A stretch of DNA of 64,000 bases from Sphingorhabdus sp. GTDB lineage: Bacteria; Pseudomonadota; Alphaproteobacteria; Sphingomonadales; Sphingomonadaceae. The notes beneath the pieces were generated by a model. That model saw nothing but the letters and a program-made list of their open reading frames with translations, ran no database searches and was not told the origin of the DNA. Below are positions 28,646 to 37,150 of the stretch, one piece after another. A program made the translations under genes and the position numbers. The DNA is taken from contig JANQNO010000007.1 in assembly GCA_028279555.1 (NCBI GenBank), positions 124,001 to 188,000 of the forward strand. The letters are read 5' to 3'. How positions within the stretch are numbered: the first letter of the stretch is position 1; each line of letters starts with the position of its first letter.

Positions 28646-30145
28646 ATGCCTGATTCGATTCTGAGTGTGCTCAGCACGCTGACCTATATCTTCATTTTTG
28701 CGATTGGCCTTGGTCTGCTTGGCATTGTTGTGCTCTTCATCGCGGATATTTCGCAAACCGGAGACGCCGTGCGGCGGAACTATCCGGTGATCGGCCGGTT
28801 CCGGGGCATTTTTACCGAATTGGGCGAATTTTTCCGGCAATATTTCTTTGCTATGGACCGGGAGGAAATGCCTTTCAACCGAGCCGAGCGCGACTGGGTC
28901 TATCGCGCAGCCAAGGGCAAGGACAACACGATTGCCTTCGGTTCGACCAAGAATCTGACGCCGTCCGGCACGCCCATCTTCGTCAACTGCCCCTTCCCTA
29001 CGCTCAGCACCGATGCCGCGCCGACCCAACCGCTGATTATCGGGCCCTATGCCCGTAAGCCCTACTCGGCCAAATCGCTTTTCAATATTTCGGGCATGAG
29101 CTTCGGCGCGCTTTCCACCCCAGCCGTACGCGCGCTGTCGCATGGCGCAAAGATTGCCGGATGCTGGATGAATACCGGCGAAGGCGCGGTGTCGCCCTAT
29201 CATCTGGAAAGCGGCTGCGACATTGTCTTCCAGATCGGGACTGCGAAATATGGCGTTCGCAATGATGATGGCAGCCTGAGCGATGAAAGGCTGAAGGCGG
29301 TTGCCGGGCATGACCAGATACGGATGTTCGAGATCAAGCTGTCGCAGGGCGCGAAGCCGGGCAAGGGCGGAATACTGCCCGGCGACAAAGTCACCGAAGA
29401 AATCGCGGCGGTGCGCGGTATTCCGGTCGGTGAGGATTCGATCTCGCCCAACCGCCACCCTGAAGTCAACAATATAGAAGAACTGCTCGATTTCATCGCC
29501 CATGTCCGGGAGGTCACGGGAAAACCCACAGGTATCAAGGCGGTGGTTGGCGCTTATGGCTGGCTTGAGGAGTTGAGCGAGAAAATCCATGCGCGCGGCG
29601 TCGAAAGCGCACCCGATTTTTTCACTCTGGACAGCGGCGATGGCGGAACGGGTGCAGCCCCGATGCCGCTGATGGACAATGTCGGGCTCTGCCTGACCGA
29701 GAGCCTGCCCATGGTTTCAGATATTTTCCGCCGCTACGGCCTGCGCGATCGCATTCGCATCATCGCTTCGGGCAAGCGGGTGACGCCGAGCGAAGTAGCC
29801 TGGGCGCTGTGCGCGGGCGCGGACTTTATCAATTCGGCGCGCGGCTTCATGTTTTCTCTGGGCTGCATCCAGGCGCTCAAATGCAACAAGAATACCTGCC
29901 CGACCGGAATTACGACGCACAATCCGCGGCTGCAAAAGGGACTGGATCCTGAAGACAAGAAGGCGAAGGTTGCCAGTTACGCGCTGAACCTGGTGCATGA
30001 GGTCGAGACAATTGCGCATAGTTGCGGCGTCGACGAACCGCGCCAGCTCGGCCGCAAGCATGTGCGCATCGTCCAGGACGACGGCAGGTCTGTCCCGCTC
30101 GACGAACTTTACCCGCAGCCTGAAGTGCTGGCGGAACATCAGTAA
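28646..30145 (+). CDS. FMN-binding glutamate-synthase-family protein, membrane-anchored
   Basis: A 499-residue protein. Residues 10-34 form a membrane helix. The remainder is the FMN-binding (GltB-like) domain with SFGALSTPAVRALSHGAK, SGDGGTGAAPMPLMDNVG and an iron-sulfur-type cluster region CNKNTCPTGITTHNP. It lacks the glutaminase domain, so it is not a full glutamate synthase. Relatives are anchored archaeal and bacterial homologues of unknown electron partner. No gltD-like gene is next to it. Confidence 0.88.
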   Translation: MPDSILSVLSTLTYIFIFAIGLGLLGIVVLFIADISQTGDAVRRNYPVIGRFRGIFTELGEFFRQYFFAMDREEMPFNRAERDWVYRAAKGKDNTIAFGSTKNLTPSGTPIFVNCPFPTLSTDAAPTQPLIIGPYARKPYSAKSLFNISGMSFGALSTPAVRALSHGAKIAGCWMNTGEGAVSPYHLESGCDIVFQIGTAKYGVRNDDGSLSDERLKAVAGHDQIRMFEIKLSQGAKPGKGGILPGDKVTEEIAAVRGIPVGEDSISPNRHPEVNNIEELLDFIAHVREVTGKPTGIKAVVGAYGWLEELSEKIHARGVESAPDFFTLDSGDGGTGAAPMPLMDNVGLCLTESLPMVSDIFRRYGLRDRIRIIASGKRVTPSEVAWALCAGADFINSARGFMFSLGCIQALKCNKNTCPTGITTHNPRLQKGLDPEDKKAKVASYALNLVHEVETIAHSCGVDEPRQLGRKHVRIVQDDGRSVPLDELYPQPEVLAEHQ

Positions 30146-30245
30146 ATGGCTGGCGATTGCTCGAACTGGTGTGCTTCGGCGGGCAGACCTTCGCCCTATG
30201 TTGCGCTCCGGCTGGCTTGCCAGCCGAAGCCCGAAGGGCGAAGGC

Positions 30246-30321
30246 TGGTGGAGCCTAGGGGAGTCGAACCCCTGACCTCTTCGCTGCCAGCGAAGCGCTC
30301 TACCAGCTGAGCTAAGGCCCC
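30246..30321 (-). tRNA. tRNA-Ala (anticodon GGC)
   Basis: Read on the minus strand: acceptor GGGGCCT pairs with AGGCTCC, including the G3-U70 pair that identifies alanine tRNA. The D-arm AGCTCAGCTGGTAGAGC, the anticodon stem CTTCG/CGAAG with loop CTGGCAG (GGC), and the T-arm with GTTCGACTC are all present. CCA is encoded. Confidence 0.97.
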
Positions 30322-30397
30322 CTATTGCCGCGCAACCTGGTGCTTGTGCGCGGCGGGAATTTGCGAGAAGCGCGTCTAGCCGCAGGCGCGCCCCGCG

Positions 30398-30721
30398 TCA
30401 ATTATCGTCTTTGTCTTCCTCGTCATCGGCCTTCTTCACGCCGAGATCCTCATCGCCGCCCAGATCGACATCATTGTCGGGCGAATCGTTGGAATCGACA
30501 GCATCGACATCGATGTCGAGATCGTCATCGCTGTTCGAACTCTCGGATTCCTTTTCCTTTTTCTCTTCGAAAGGCAACGGCTGTTTCGACTTCAGAACCG
30601 GTTCTGGATGCCATTGATTGCCGCATTCGATACATTCGACCGGATCATCCTTGCCCAGATCGTAGAAACGCGTACCGCATTTCGGGCATACTCTTTTGGT
30701 TCCCCATTCAGGCTTAACCAT
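30398..30721 (-). CDS. TIGR02300 (FYDLN acid) family protein
   Basis: About 107 residues from ATG 30721, chosen because AAGGA lies upstream and the product starts at MVKPEWGTKRVCPKCG, as in the family; a longer frame to 30802 has no support. Two zinc-knuckle pairs (CPKCG, CIECG) frame the RFYDLGKDD signature. The C-terminal half is strongly acidic. The family is alphaproteobacterial and of unknown function, probably nucleic-acid or protein binding. It is divergent from aroA. Confidence 0.9.
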   Translation of the reverse strand: MVKPEWGTKRVCPKCGTRFYDLGKDDPVECIECGNQWHPEPVLKSKQPLPFEEKKEKESESSNSDDDLDIDVDAVDSNDSPDNDVDLGGDEDLGVKKADDEEDKDDN

Positions 30722-30912
30722 TTCGGCTTTATTCCTTTTGTAATCTGCTTGGTCGGCGGCCAATTTCAGGACTCGCCCTTTGATCGGCGCTGCCCCTGCC
30801 ACAATGGACAGGCGCTGTCAAAAGCTAAGCACCGCCTGGGCTGAATGCATGCCCGCTTCGCTCTATTCCCGCGTTGACTTGGCGAGTGCAAAGCCGCAAT
30901 GCGGACGCGATT

Positions 30913-32247
30913 ATGCAAGGCAATCTCGCCCCGAACAGCTTCGTTGCCAGCGGGCCGCTGCGCGGCAATATCCATGTGCCGGGCGACAAGTCCATTTCGC
31001 ACCGGGCGATCATGCTATCCGCGCTCGCAGTGGGCGAAAGCCGGATAACCGGGCTGCTCGAAGGCGAGGACGTGCTGGCGACAGCAGCGGCGATGCGGGC
31101 CATGGGCGCAACTATCGAACGCGGCGAAGGAATTTGGAGCGTACACGGCGTCGGCGTCGGCGGCTTGCTGCAACCGGAAAGCGCGCTCGATATGGGCAAT
31201 AGCGGAACGTCGACCCGGCTGCTGATGGGCCTGCTTTCGAGCCACCCGCTCACCGTGGCATTTACCGGCGATACCAGCCTTTCCGCTCGCCCGATGGCGC
31301 GGGTGATCGATCCGCTTTCGCTAACGGGCGCAGAATTCAGCGCATCGCCGGGAGCCAAAAAAAACCGGACCCTGCCGCTGATGCTGCGCGGCATTTGCCC
31401 GGCTGTGCCGATAAGTTACCGCCTGCCTGTAGCGAGCGCGCAGGTAAAAAGCGCCATCTTACTGGCCGGATTGAATACGCCTGGCATCACGGAGGTGATA
31501 GAACCGGTGCCGACGCGCGATCATTCCGAACGCATGCTCAAGGGATTTGGTGCGGATTTGACCATCGAGACGGATGGCAAGGGTGTGCGCCATATTCGCC
31601 TGATGGGAGAGGCAGAGCTCAGCCCGCAGCAGATCGAAGTGCCGGGCGACCCTTCATCTGCTGCTTTTCCGATTGTTGCGGCTCTGATCACGCCCGGAAG
31701 CGAGGTGACCGTGACCAATGTCGGCATGAACCCGACGCGCACAGGGCTTTTCAAAATGCTCGAAGAAATGGGCGCTGATCTGACCTATGCGGGCGAGCGC
31801 GAAGTCGGCGGCGAGCCAGTTGCCGATGTCACCGCGCGGCATTCGACGCTTGCCGGCATCGAAGTGCCGCCTGACATCGCGCCAAGCATGATCGACGAGT
31901 TTCCGGTTTTCTTTGTTGCGGCAACCTTTGCCGAAGGAAAGACAATCACATCTGGCCTTGAAGAGCTCCGCGTCAAGGAATCGGACCGGCTGGCACTGAT
32001 GGCAGACAGTCTGACGGCGATCGGCGCGGCAGTCGAAGAGCGCGAAGACGGTCTCGCCGTCAATGGAACCGGCGGCGAGGCGCTCAAGGGAGGAGCAACC
32101 ATCCGCAGCGCACTCGATCACCGTATTGCGATGAGCTTTGCGATTGCCGGACAGCATTGCAGCAAGCCGGTAACGGTGGATGATATGTCGCCCATTGCCA
32201 CCAGCTTTCCGGGATTTGAAGCGATGGTTGCAGGGCTGGCCCAATGA
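30913..32247 (+). CDS. aroA: 3-phosphoshikimate 1-carboxyvinyltransferase (EPSP synthase)
   Basis: A 444-residue enzyme of the shikimate pathway that adds PEP to shikimate-3-phosphate. Motifs: GDKSISHRAIMLSALAVGESRITGLL, NSGTSTRLLMGLL, and RVKESDRLALMADSLTAIG. The ATG at 30913 precedes MQGNLAPNSFVASGPLRG; a TTG 39 bases upstream also exists. It lies between aromatic amino-acid supply and translation genes. The stop overlaps the cmk start (ATGA). Confidence 0.94.
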   Translation: MQGNLAPNSFVASGPLRGNIHVPGDKSISHRAIMLSALAVGESRITGLLEGEDVLATAAAMRAMGATIERGEGIWSVHGVGVGGLLQPESALDMGNSGTSTRLLMGLLSSHPLTVAFTGDTSLSARPMARVIDPLSLTGAEFSASPGAKKNRTLPLMLRGICPAVPISYRLPVASAQVKSAILLAGLNTPGITEVIEPVPTRDHSERMLKGFGADLTIETDGKGVRHIRLMGEAELSPQQIEVPGDPSSAAFPIVAALITPGSEVTVTNVGMNPTRTGLFKMLEEMGADLTYAGEREVGGEPVADVTARHSTLAGIEVPPDIAPSMIDEFPVFFVAATFAEGKTITSGLEELRVKESDRLALMADSLTAIGAAVEEREDGLAVNGTGGEALKGGATIRSALDHRIAMSFAIAGQHCSKPVTVDDMSPIATSFPGFEAMVAGLAQ

Positions 32248-32870
32248 TCATCGCCGTCGACGGACCTACTGCCTCGGGCAAGGGCACGATTGCAAAGGCA
32301 CTGGCCGGGCATTTCGGCCTGCCGCATCTCGATACCGGGCTGCTCTACCGCGCGGTGGGGCGGCAGGTCGCAATGAATGGCGGCGATGCAGATGATGCCG
32401 CCGATGCGCTGGCGGCCTGCGATTTTCCCGATAGTCTGCTTGGCGATCCTGCCCTGCGCGATGAAGATACCGGCAGCCTGGCCAGCCGGGTGTCCGTGCA
32501 TCAAGACGTACGCGCTGCGCTCAGGCAGCGGCAGGTCGATTTTGCGCGGCAACCGGGCGGCGCCGTCCTCGATGGCCGCGATATCGGCACTGTCATCGCG
32601 CCCGATGCCGATGTGAAGCTGTTCGTCACCGCATCGCCGAAAACCCGGGCGCAGCGGCGCTACAGGGAAATGGCTCGCACCAACACTAAAGGAAGCTATG
32701 AAGAGATGCTGGCCGATATCCGGGCGCGCGACGAGCGCGACACCAACCGATCTGAGGCACCTTTGAAGCCGGCGAAAGATGCGCACTTGCTTGATACCAG
32801 CGATTTGACTATAGGCGACGCCGTTCAAGCCGCGATAAAGCTGATAGAAGGCCATCTTCACAGCGATTGA
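32244..32870 (+). CDS. cmk: Cytidylate kinase
   Basis: A 208-residue CMP/dCMP kinase. Walker-type loop AVDGPTASGKGTIAKALA; LDTGLLYRAV binds the nucleotide; VLDGRDIGTVIAP is the conserved later strand. aroA-cmk-rpsA order is widespread in Proteobacteria. It starts within the aroA stop (ATGA). The region to rpsA holds a repeat hairpin and the rpsA leader. Confidence 0.96.
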   Translation: MIIAVDGPTASGKGTIAKALAGHFGLPHLDTGLLYRAVGRQVAMNGGDADDAADALAACDFPDSLLGDPALRDEDTGSLASRVSVHQDVRAALRQRQVDFARQPGGAVLDGRDIGTVIAPDADVKLFVTASPKTRAQRRYREMARTNTKGSYEEMLADIRARDERDTNRSEAPLKPAKDAHLLDTSDLTIGDAVQAAIKLIEGHLHSD

Positions 32871-32896
32871 CCGGCGGGTGTGAAAGCAAAATCACA

Positions 32897-32988
32897 CGTC
32901 ATGCTGAACTTGTTTCAGCATCCATTCCGCCTAACAGACCATCGGTCAAGACGGATAGATGGGCCCTGAAACAAGTTCAGGGTGACGA
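32897..32988. repeat. REP-like palindrome upstream of rpsA
   Basis: Perfect 15-bp arms CTGAACTTGTTTCAG and CTGAAACAAGTTCAG enclose about 44 bases; the outer ends are GTCATG and GGTGAC. The arms belong to the same wide family as other intergenic hairpins here. It lies in the cmk-rpsA gap, about 130 bases ahead of rpsA; effect on expression is unknown. Confidence 0.8.
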
Positions 32989-33115
32989 TTGGTTTTTGTA
33001 GCAACGCTCTTAAAAAGAACGCCTTTATCGACATTCGGTCATAAGGGCAGTCTGGTCAAAGACCGCCGGAACCAACCGGCTGGCCGGAAAATGTTAAATC
33101 AAGGACTTTAAACCC

Positions 33116-34822
33116 ATGGCAACTTCGCCAACACCCAGCCGCGAGGATTTCGCGGCACTTCTCGACGAATCACTTGGCGGTGCAGATGGCGGCTTTGAAG
33201 GCCGCGTCGTCAAAGGCACCGTAACCGCAATCGACAATGACCACGCGACCATCGATGTCGGCCTGAAAAGCGAAGGCCGCGTTCCCTTGCGCGAATTCTC
33301 GTCCCCTGGAAAGCCTGCCGAGCTCAAAGTCGGCGACGAGGTGGAGGTTTTTGTCGACCGCGTTGAAAATGCCAATGGCGAAGCCATGCTCAGCCGCGAC
33401 CGCGCCCGCCGCGAGGCCGCATGGGATGTGCTCGAAGGCGAATTCGATGCCGGCAACCGCGTGGACGGTACGATCTTTGGCCGCGTGAAAGGCGGCTTCA
33501 CCGTCGATCTTGGCGGCGCTGTAGCCTTCCTGCCGGGCAGCCAGGTCGATGTGCGCCCGGTCCGCGATGTCACCCCGCTGATGGATATCGTGCAGCCATT
33601 CGTCATTTTGAAAATGGACCGCAAGCGCGGCAATATCGTCGTATCGCGCCGTGCAATTCTGGAAGAGACGCGCGCCGAACAGCGCAGCGGGCTTATTCAG
33701 AATCTGACCGAGAACCAGGTGATCGAAGGCGTTGTCAAGAATATCACCGACTATGGTGCCTTCGTGGATCTGGGCGGTATCGACGGGCTGCTGCATGTCA
33801 CCGACATCAGCTACAAGCGCATCAACCACCCGAGCGAAGTCATCAATATCGGCGATACGGTGAAGGTGCAGATCGTCCGCATCAACCGCGAAACGCAGCG
33901 TATCAGCCTTGGCATGAAACAGCTGGAAACCGATCCATGGGACAATGCGATCGAGAAATACACGGTTGGAACAAAGCTGACCGGTTCGGTAACCAACATT
34001 ACCGAGTATGGCGCTTTCATCGAGCTCGAGCCCGGTATCGAAGGCCTGGTCCATGTTTCGGAAATGAGCTGGACCAAAAAGAATGTTCACCCCGGCAAGA
34101 TTGTTTCCACTTCGCAGGAAGTCGAAGTCGTCGTGCTCGAGGTCGATCTTGAAAAACGCCGCATTTCGCTGGGCCTCAAACAGGCACAGGACAACCCTTG
34201 GGGCAGCTTTGAAGAGAAGTATCCAGTCGGCTCGACTGTCGAGGGCGAGGTCAAGAATGCGACCGAATTCGGACTCTTCATCGGACTAGAAGGCGATGTC
34301 GATGGCATGGTCCACATGTCGGATATTGCCTGGGGCATCTCCGGAGAGGAAGCGCTCCATCTGCACCGCAAGGGCGAAACGATCAAAGCCATCGTCCTCG
34401 ATATCGACACCGAGAAGGAACGCATCTCGCTGGGTATCAAGCAGCTTGAGAAAGGCGCACCATCTGCAAGCGGTGCGGCTTCTGCAAGCGGGCTGAAGAA
34501 GGGTTCGACGATCACGGTGACAGTACTCGATGTGCGCGACGGCGGATTGGAAGTTCAGGCCGGCGACGATGGCGCAACGGGCTTTATCAAGCGCAGCGAT
34601 CTTGGCCGCGACCGCGACGAACAGCGCCCGGACCGTTTTCAGGTTGGGCAGAAATTCGACGCCATGGTCACAGGATTCGACCGTTCGAAAAAGCCCAACT
34701 TCTCGATCAAGGCATTGCAGCTGGCCGAAGAGAAGCAGGCCGTCGAGCAATATGGCTCGTCCGATTCCGGCGCCTCGCTCGGCGATATTCTGGGTGAAGC
34801 GCTCAAGAAGAAGGACAGCTAG
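33116..34822 (+). CDS. rpsA: 30S ribosomal protein S1
   Basis: A 568-residue translation-initiation protein. Six S1 RNA-binding repeats can be followed; central ones read VVKNITDYGAFVDLGGIDGLLH, SVTNITEYGAFIELEPGIEGLVH and EVKNATEFGLFIGLEGDVDGMVH. The N-terminal two repeats bind the ribosome. Length is slightly above that of E. coli S1. It follows aroA and cmk; a terminator at 34873 ends it. The leader has no obvious strong ribosome-binding site, which is common for rpsA. Confidence 0.97.
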   Translation: MATSPTPSREDFAALLDESLGGADGGFEGRVVKGTVTAIDNDHATIDVGLKSEGRVPLREFSSPGKPAELKVGDEVEVFVDRVENANGEAMLSRDRARREAAWDVLEGEFDAGNRVDGTIFGRVKGGFTVDLGGAVAFLPGSQVDVRPVRDVTPLMDIVQPFVILKMDRKRGNIVVSRRAILEETRAEQRSGLIQNLTENQVIEGVVKNITDYGAFVDLGGIDGLLHVTDISYKRINHPSEVINIGDTVKVQIVRINRETQRISLGMKQLETDPWDNAIEKYTVGTKLTGSVTNITEYGAFIELEPGIEGLVHVSEMSWTKKNVHPGKIVSTSQEVEVVVLEVDLEKRRISLGLKQAQDNPWGSFEEKYPVGSTVEGEVKNATEFGLFIGLEGDVDGMVHMSDIAWGISGEEALHLHRKGETIKAIVLDIDTEKERISLGIKQLEKGAPSASGAASASGLKKGSTITVTVLDVRDGGLEVQAGDDGATGFIKRSDLGRDRDEQRPDRFQVGQKFDAMVTGFDRSKKPNFSIKALQLAEEKQAVEQYGSSDSGASLGDILGEALKKKDS

Positions 34823-34872
34823 GCTGGGACTGCCCCAATGGCCTGCCGCAAAATGCGGCGGATTTCGACAAC

Positions 34873-34905
34873 AGGCCCGCGCAGGAAACTGTGCGGGCCT
34901 TTTTC
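34873..34905 (+). terminator. Rho-independent terminator after rpsA
   Basis: AGGCCCGCGCAG pairs with CTGTGCGGGCCT with a GAAA loop, followed by TTTTT. Confidence 0.88.
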
Positions 34906-34958
34906 GACAACCCTGCCCCAATGTGATACACCTATGCTTTGGATGACTCAAAAAATGT

Positions 34959-34987
34959 CGATTTTATACAATAGCATTGTAAAATCG
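34959..34987. promoter_or_regulatory. AT-rich inverted repeat in the rpsA-ihfB gap
   Basis: CGATTTTA...CAAT and ATTG...TAAAATCG form an interrupted palindrome. It is very AT-rich against a GC-rich background and lies 115 bases before ihfB. A binding site for a DNA-bending protein (possibly IHF itself) or a regulator is plausible but unproven. Confidence 0.4.
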
Positions 34988-35100
34988 TTTTATATCGGTA
35001 TCTAACCAACCGGTTTAAAAAAAAGTCGGTCCGGCTGCATGCTTTTGGTCGCATAGCGTGAATTCGGATGGGATAGAAACTTCAGGAGAGGACCCGGCCC

Positions 35101-35379
35101 ATGATCCGTTCCGAATTGATCAAAAAGCTAGAGGCAGATAATCCCGAGCTTAGAACCGAAGAGGTTGAACGCATCGTTGATCTCTTCTTCAATCAGATAA
35201 TACAAAGACTTGCAGATGGCGGTCGCGTAGAATTACGCGGCTTCGGCGCTTTTTCCACGCGCCATCGCGAACCGCGCGTAGGCCGCAATCCGCGGACGGG
35301 GGAATCGGTGCAGGTTCCTGCAAAACGGGTTCCCTATTTCAAGCCCGGCAAAGATGTGCGCGAACGGCTCAACGACTGA
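35101..35379 (+). CDS. ihfB: Integration host factor, beta subunit
   Basis: A 92-residue DNA-bending protein of the HU/IHF family. Signature [27 protein letters not shown] with the beta-arm Pro and the C-terminal [13 protein letters not shown], plus the start [10 protein letters not shown], match IhfB rather than HU. AGGAGAGG lies upstream. It is the classic neighbour of rpsA. Confidence 0.95.
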   Translation: MIRSELIKKLEADNPELRTEEVERIVDLFFNQIIQRLADGGRVELRGFGAFSTRHREPRVGRNPRTGESVQVPAKRVPYFKPGKDVRERLND

Positions 35380-35482
35380 TCGCCGGCCAGAAAACTCCAA
35401 AAAAACTTGCAACGCCGCGCTTGCGGCTTGACCCGCCATGCACAATGATGTTTGCGCATAATCGGGCAAGAAGGATAGCTGT

Positions 35483-35569
35483 GCGGACGTGGCGGAATCG
35501 GTAGACGCTGCAGACTTAAAATCTGTTTTCCAACTGGAAGTGCGGGTTCAAGTCCCGCCGTCCGCACCA
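35483..35569 (+). tRNA. tRNA-Leu (anticodon TAA)
   Basis: 87 bases with acceptor GCGGACG/CGTCCGC, a D-arm, the anticodon loop CTTAAAA (TAA), a long variable arm (GTTTTCCAACTGGAAGT) typical of class-II tRNAs, the T-arm GCGGGTTCAAGTCCCGC, and an encoded CCA. Confidence 0.97.
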
Positions 35570-35611
35570 TAATCGCTTGAGTGTCATGGCTCTTGCGCTA
35601 GCATACGTTCG

Positions 35612-37150
35612 ATGCGCCTTTTCATCGTCCTTTGTCTGCTTGTTCTGGCCGCTTGCGGAGCCGGCCCCGCTGATCGCAAGGCTGGGGAAGAGGCGATTAT
35701 CCGTCTTTCCGATGCCGATGCGCGCGGGCTGGATCCGCAGCTGGTTTCAGATCTTGCCTCGACCCGCATCGCGTCCGACCAGTTTGAAGGACTGACGCGA
35801 TTTGACAAAAAGGGTAACGCCGAGCCGGGCCTTGCGGAGAACTGGACCGTCAGCGAAAGTGGCAAAAGCTGGCTGTTCCGCCTTCGCCCGAGCATTACCT
35901 TTTCGGACGGCGAGCCTATCGAAGCCCGTCACTTTGTCAGCGCTCTGGAGCGCATCCGCAATCCAGAAACGGCTTCGCCGCATGTCGCTCTCTTCGCCAT
36001 TATCGAGCGTATCGAAGCGGAAGGTAGCGGGACCGTTGCGGCAACGCTCAATCAACCTTTTCCGCAGCTTCCCGCACTGCTTGCCCATCCCGCCATGGCT
36101 GCCCTCCCTTTTCACGAAATAGAAAAACACGGCGAAAAATGGACGGCGCAGCGACCGCTGGTCACCAGCGGGCCCTACCGGCTGACCGACTGGCAACTGG
36201 CCGAGGCCATTACCCTGGAAGCCAATCCGCGCTGGCATGACGGAAAACCGCAGACCGCCCGGATCATCTGGCGGGCGATGGAAAATCCGCAAAGCGCCTT
36301 GCGGTTGATGCTTGCAGGCGGCGCGGATGTCAGCAGCAATTTTCCCGCGAGCAGGCTCGGCTGGCTCAAGGAAAACCGCCCCGATCTCTTGCGCATGCAT
36401 GATTATCTCGGCAGCTATTATTTCGCCTTCAACACGCGGCGGCCACCCTTCGATGATGCGCGAGTCCGGCGCGCCCTATCGATCGCGGTTGACCGCAAAT
36501 GGATCGCCGAAGAAATGATCGCAGCGGGCAACAGGCCGGCATGGAACCTGCTTCCGCCAAAACTATCGGCCTCTGGCAAGCCGGCAGCAGACGGCAATGG
36601 CCGAACCCGCAAAGAACGGCTGGAGCAGGCGCGCATGTTGCTCGAAGAGGCGGGCTATGGCGAAGCCAACCCGCTGAGATTCGAGATCCGGTTCAACAGC
36701 AGCCCGGAGCATCGCCGGGCCGCAGTCGCGATGGCAACGATGTGGCGCGAGATTGGCGTCGATGCCGCCCTGCTCAACAGCGAGGCCAGCTTGCATTTCG
36801 ACGCGCTCCGCCGGGGCGATTTCGACCTTGCCCGTTCCGGGTGGATAGCCGATTTGCCCGCACCGGAAAATTTCCTGGCAGTGCACAGGGCGGATGCCGG
36901 ACCACAGAATTATTCAGGCTACACCAATGCCAAATATGATACGGCGCTCAATGCGGCCCTGTCCGAAAGCGACCCGGAAAAAAGAACAAAAATGATGCAG
37001 ATTGCCGAGGGCATTTTGCTTGCCGACATGCCGATTCTGCCGCTTTACTTTTATGTTTCGCGCAGCCTGGTCCAGCCCAGCATAACCGGTTGGCAGGATA
37101 ATGATTCCAATATGCATCCCAGCCGTTTTCTGCGAAGAAGGGCGCGATGA
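35612..37150 (+). CDS. Peptide/nickel-type ABC transporter solute-binding lipoprotein
   Basis: A 512-residue DppA/OppA-family protein. Lipobox LVLAACG near residue 15 predicts a lipoprotein. The body carries the SBP_bac_5 fold: IIRLSDADARGLDPQLVSD, EGLTRFDKKGNAEPGLAENW, and the late SYYFAFNTRRPPFDDARVRRALSIAVDR signature. No ABC permease or ATPase gene is near. The next gene is a second solute-binding protein that overlaps its stop (ATGA). Confidence 0.92.
   Translation: MRLFIVLCLLVLAACGAGPADRKAGEEAIIRLSDADARGLDPQLVSDLASTRIASDQFEGLTRFDKKGNAEPGLAENWTVSESGKSWLFRLRPSITFSDGEPIEARHFVSALERIRNPETASPHVALFAIIERIEAEGSGTVAATLNQPFPQLPALLAHPAMAALPFHEIEKHGEKWTAQRPLVTSGPYRLTDWQLAEAITLEANPRWHDGKPQTARIIWRAMENPQSALRLMLAGGADVSSNFPASRLGWLKENRPDLLRMHDYLGSYYFAFNTRRPPFDDARVRRALSIAVDRKWIAEEMIAAGNRPAWNLLPPKLSASGKPAADGNGRTRKERLEQARMLLEEAGYGEANPLRFEIRFNSSPEHRRAAVAMATMWREIGVDAALLNSEASLHFDALRRGDFDLARSGWIADLPAPENFLAVHRADAGPQNYSGYTNAKYDTALNAALSESDPEKRTKMMQIAEGILLADMPILPLYFYVSRSLVQPSITGWQDNDSNMHPSRFLRRRAR

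Noticed and set aside
30145-30245. Possible terminator or small gene before tRNA-Ala
   Set aside because: Hairpins here are imperfect and lack a T tail; no convincing frame.
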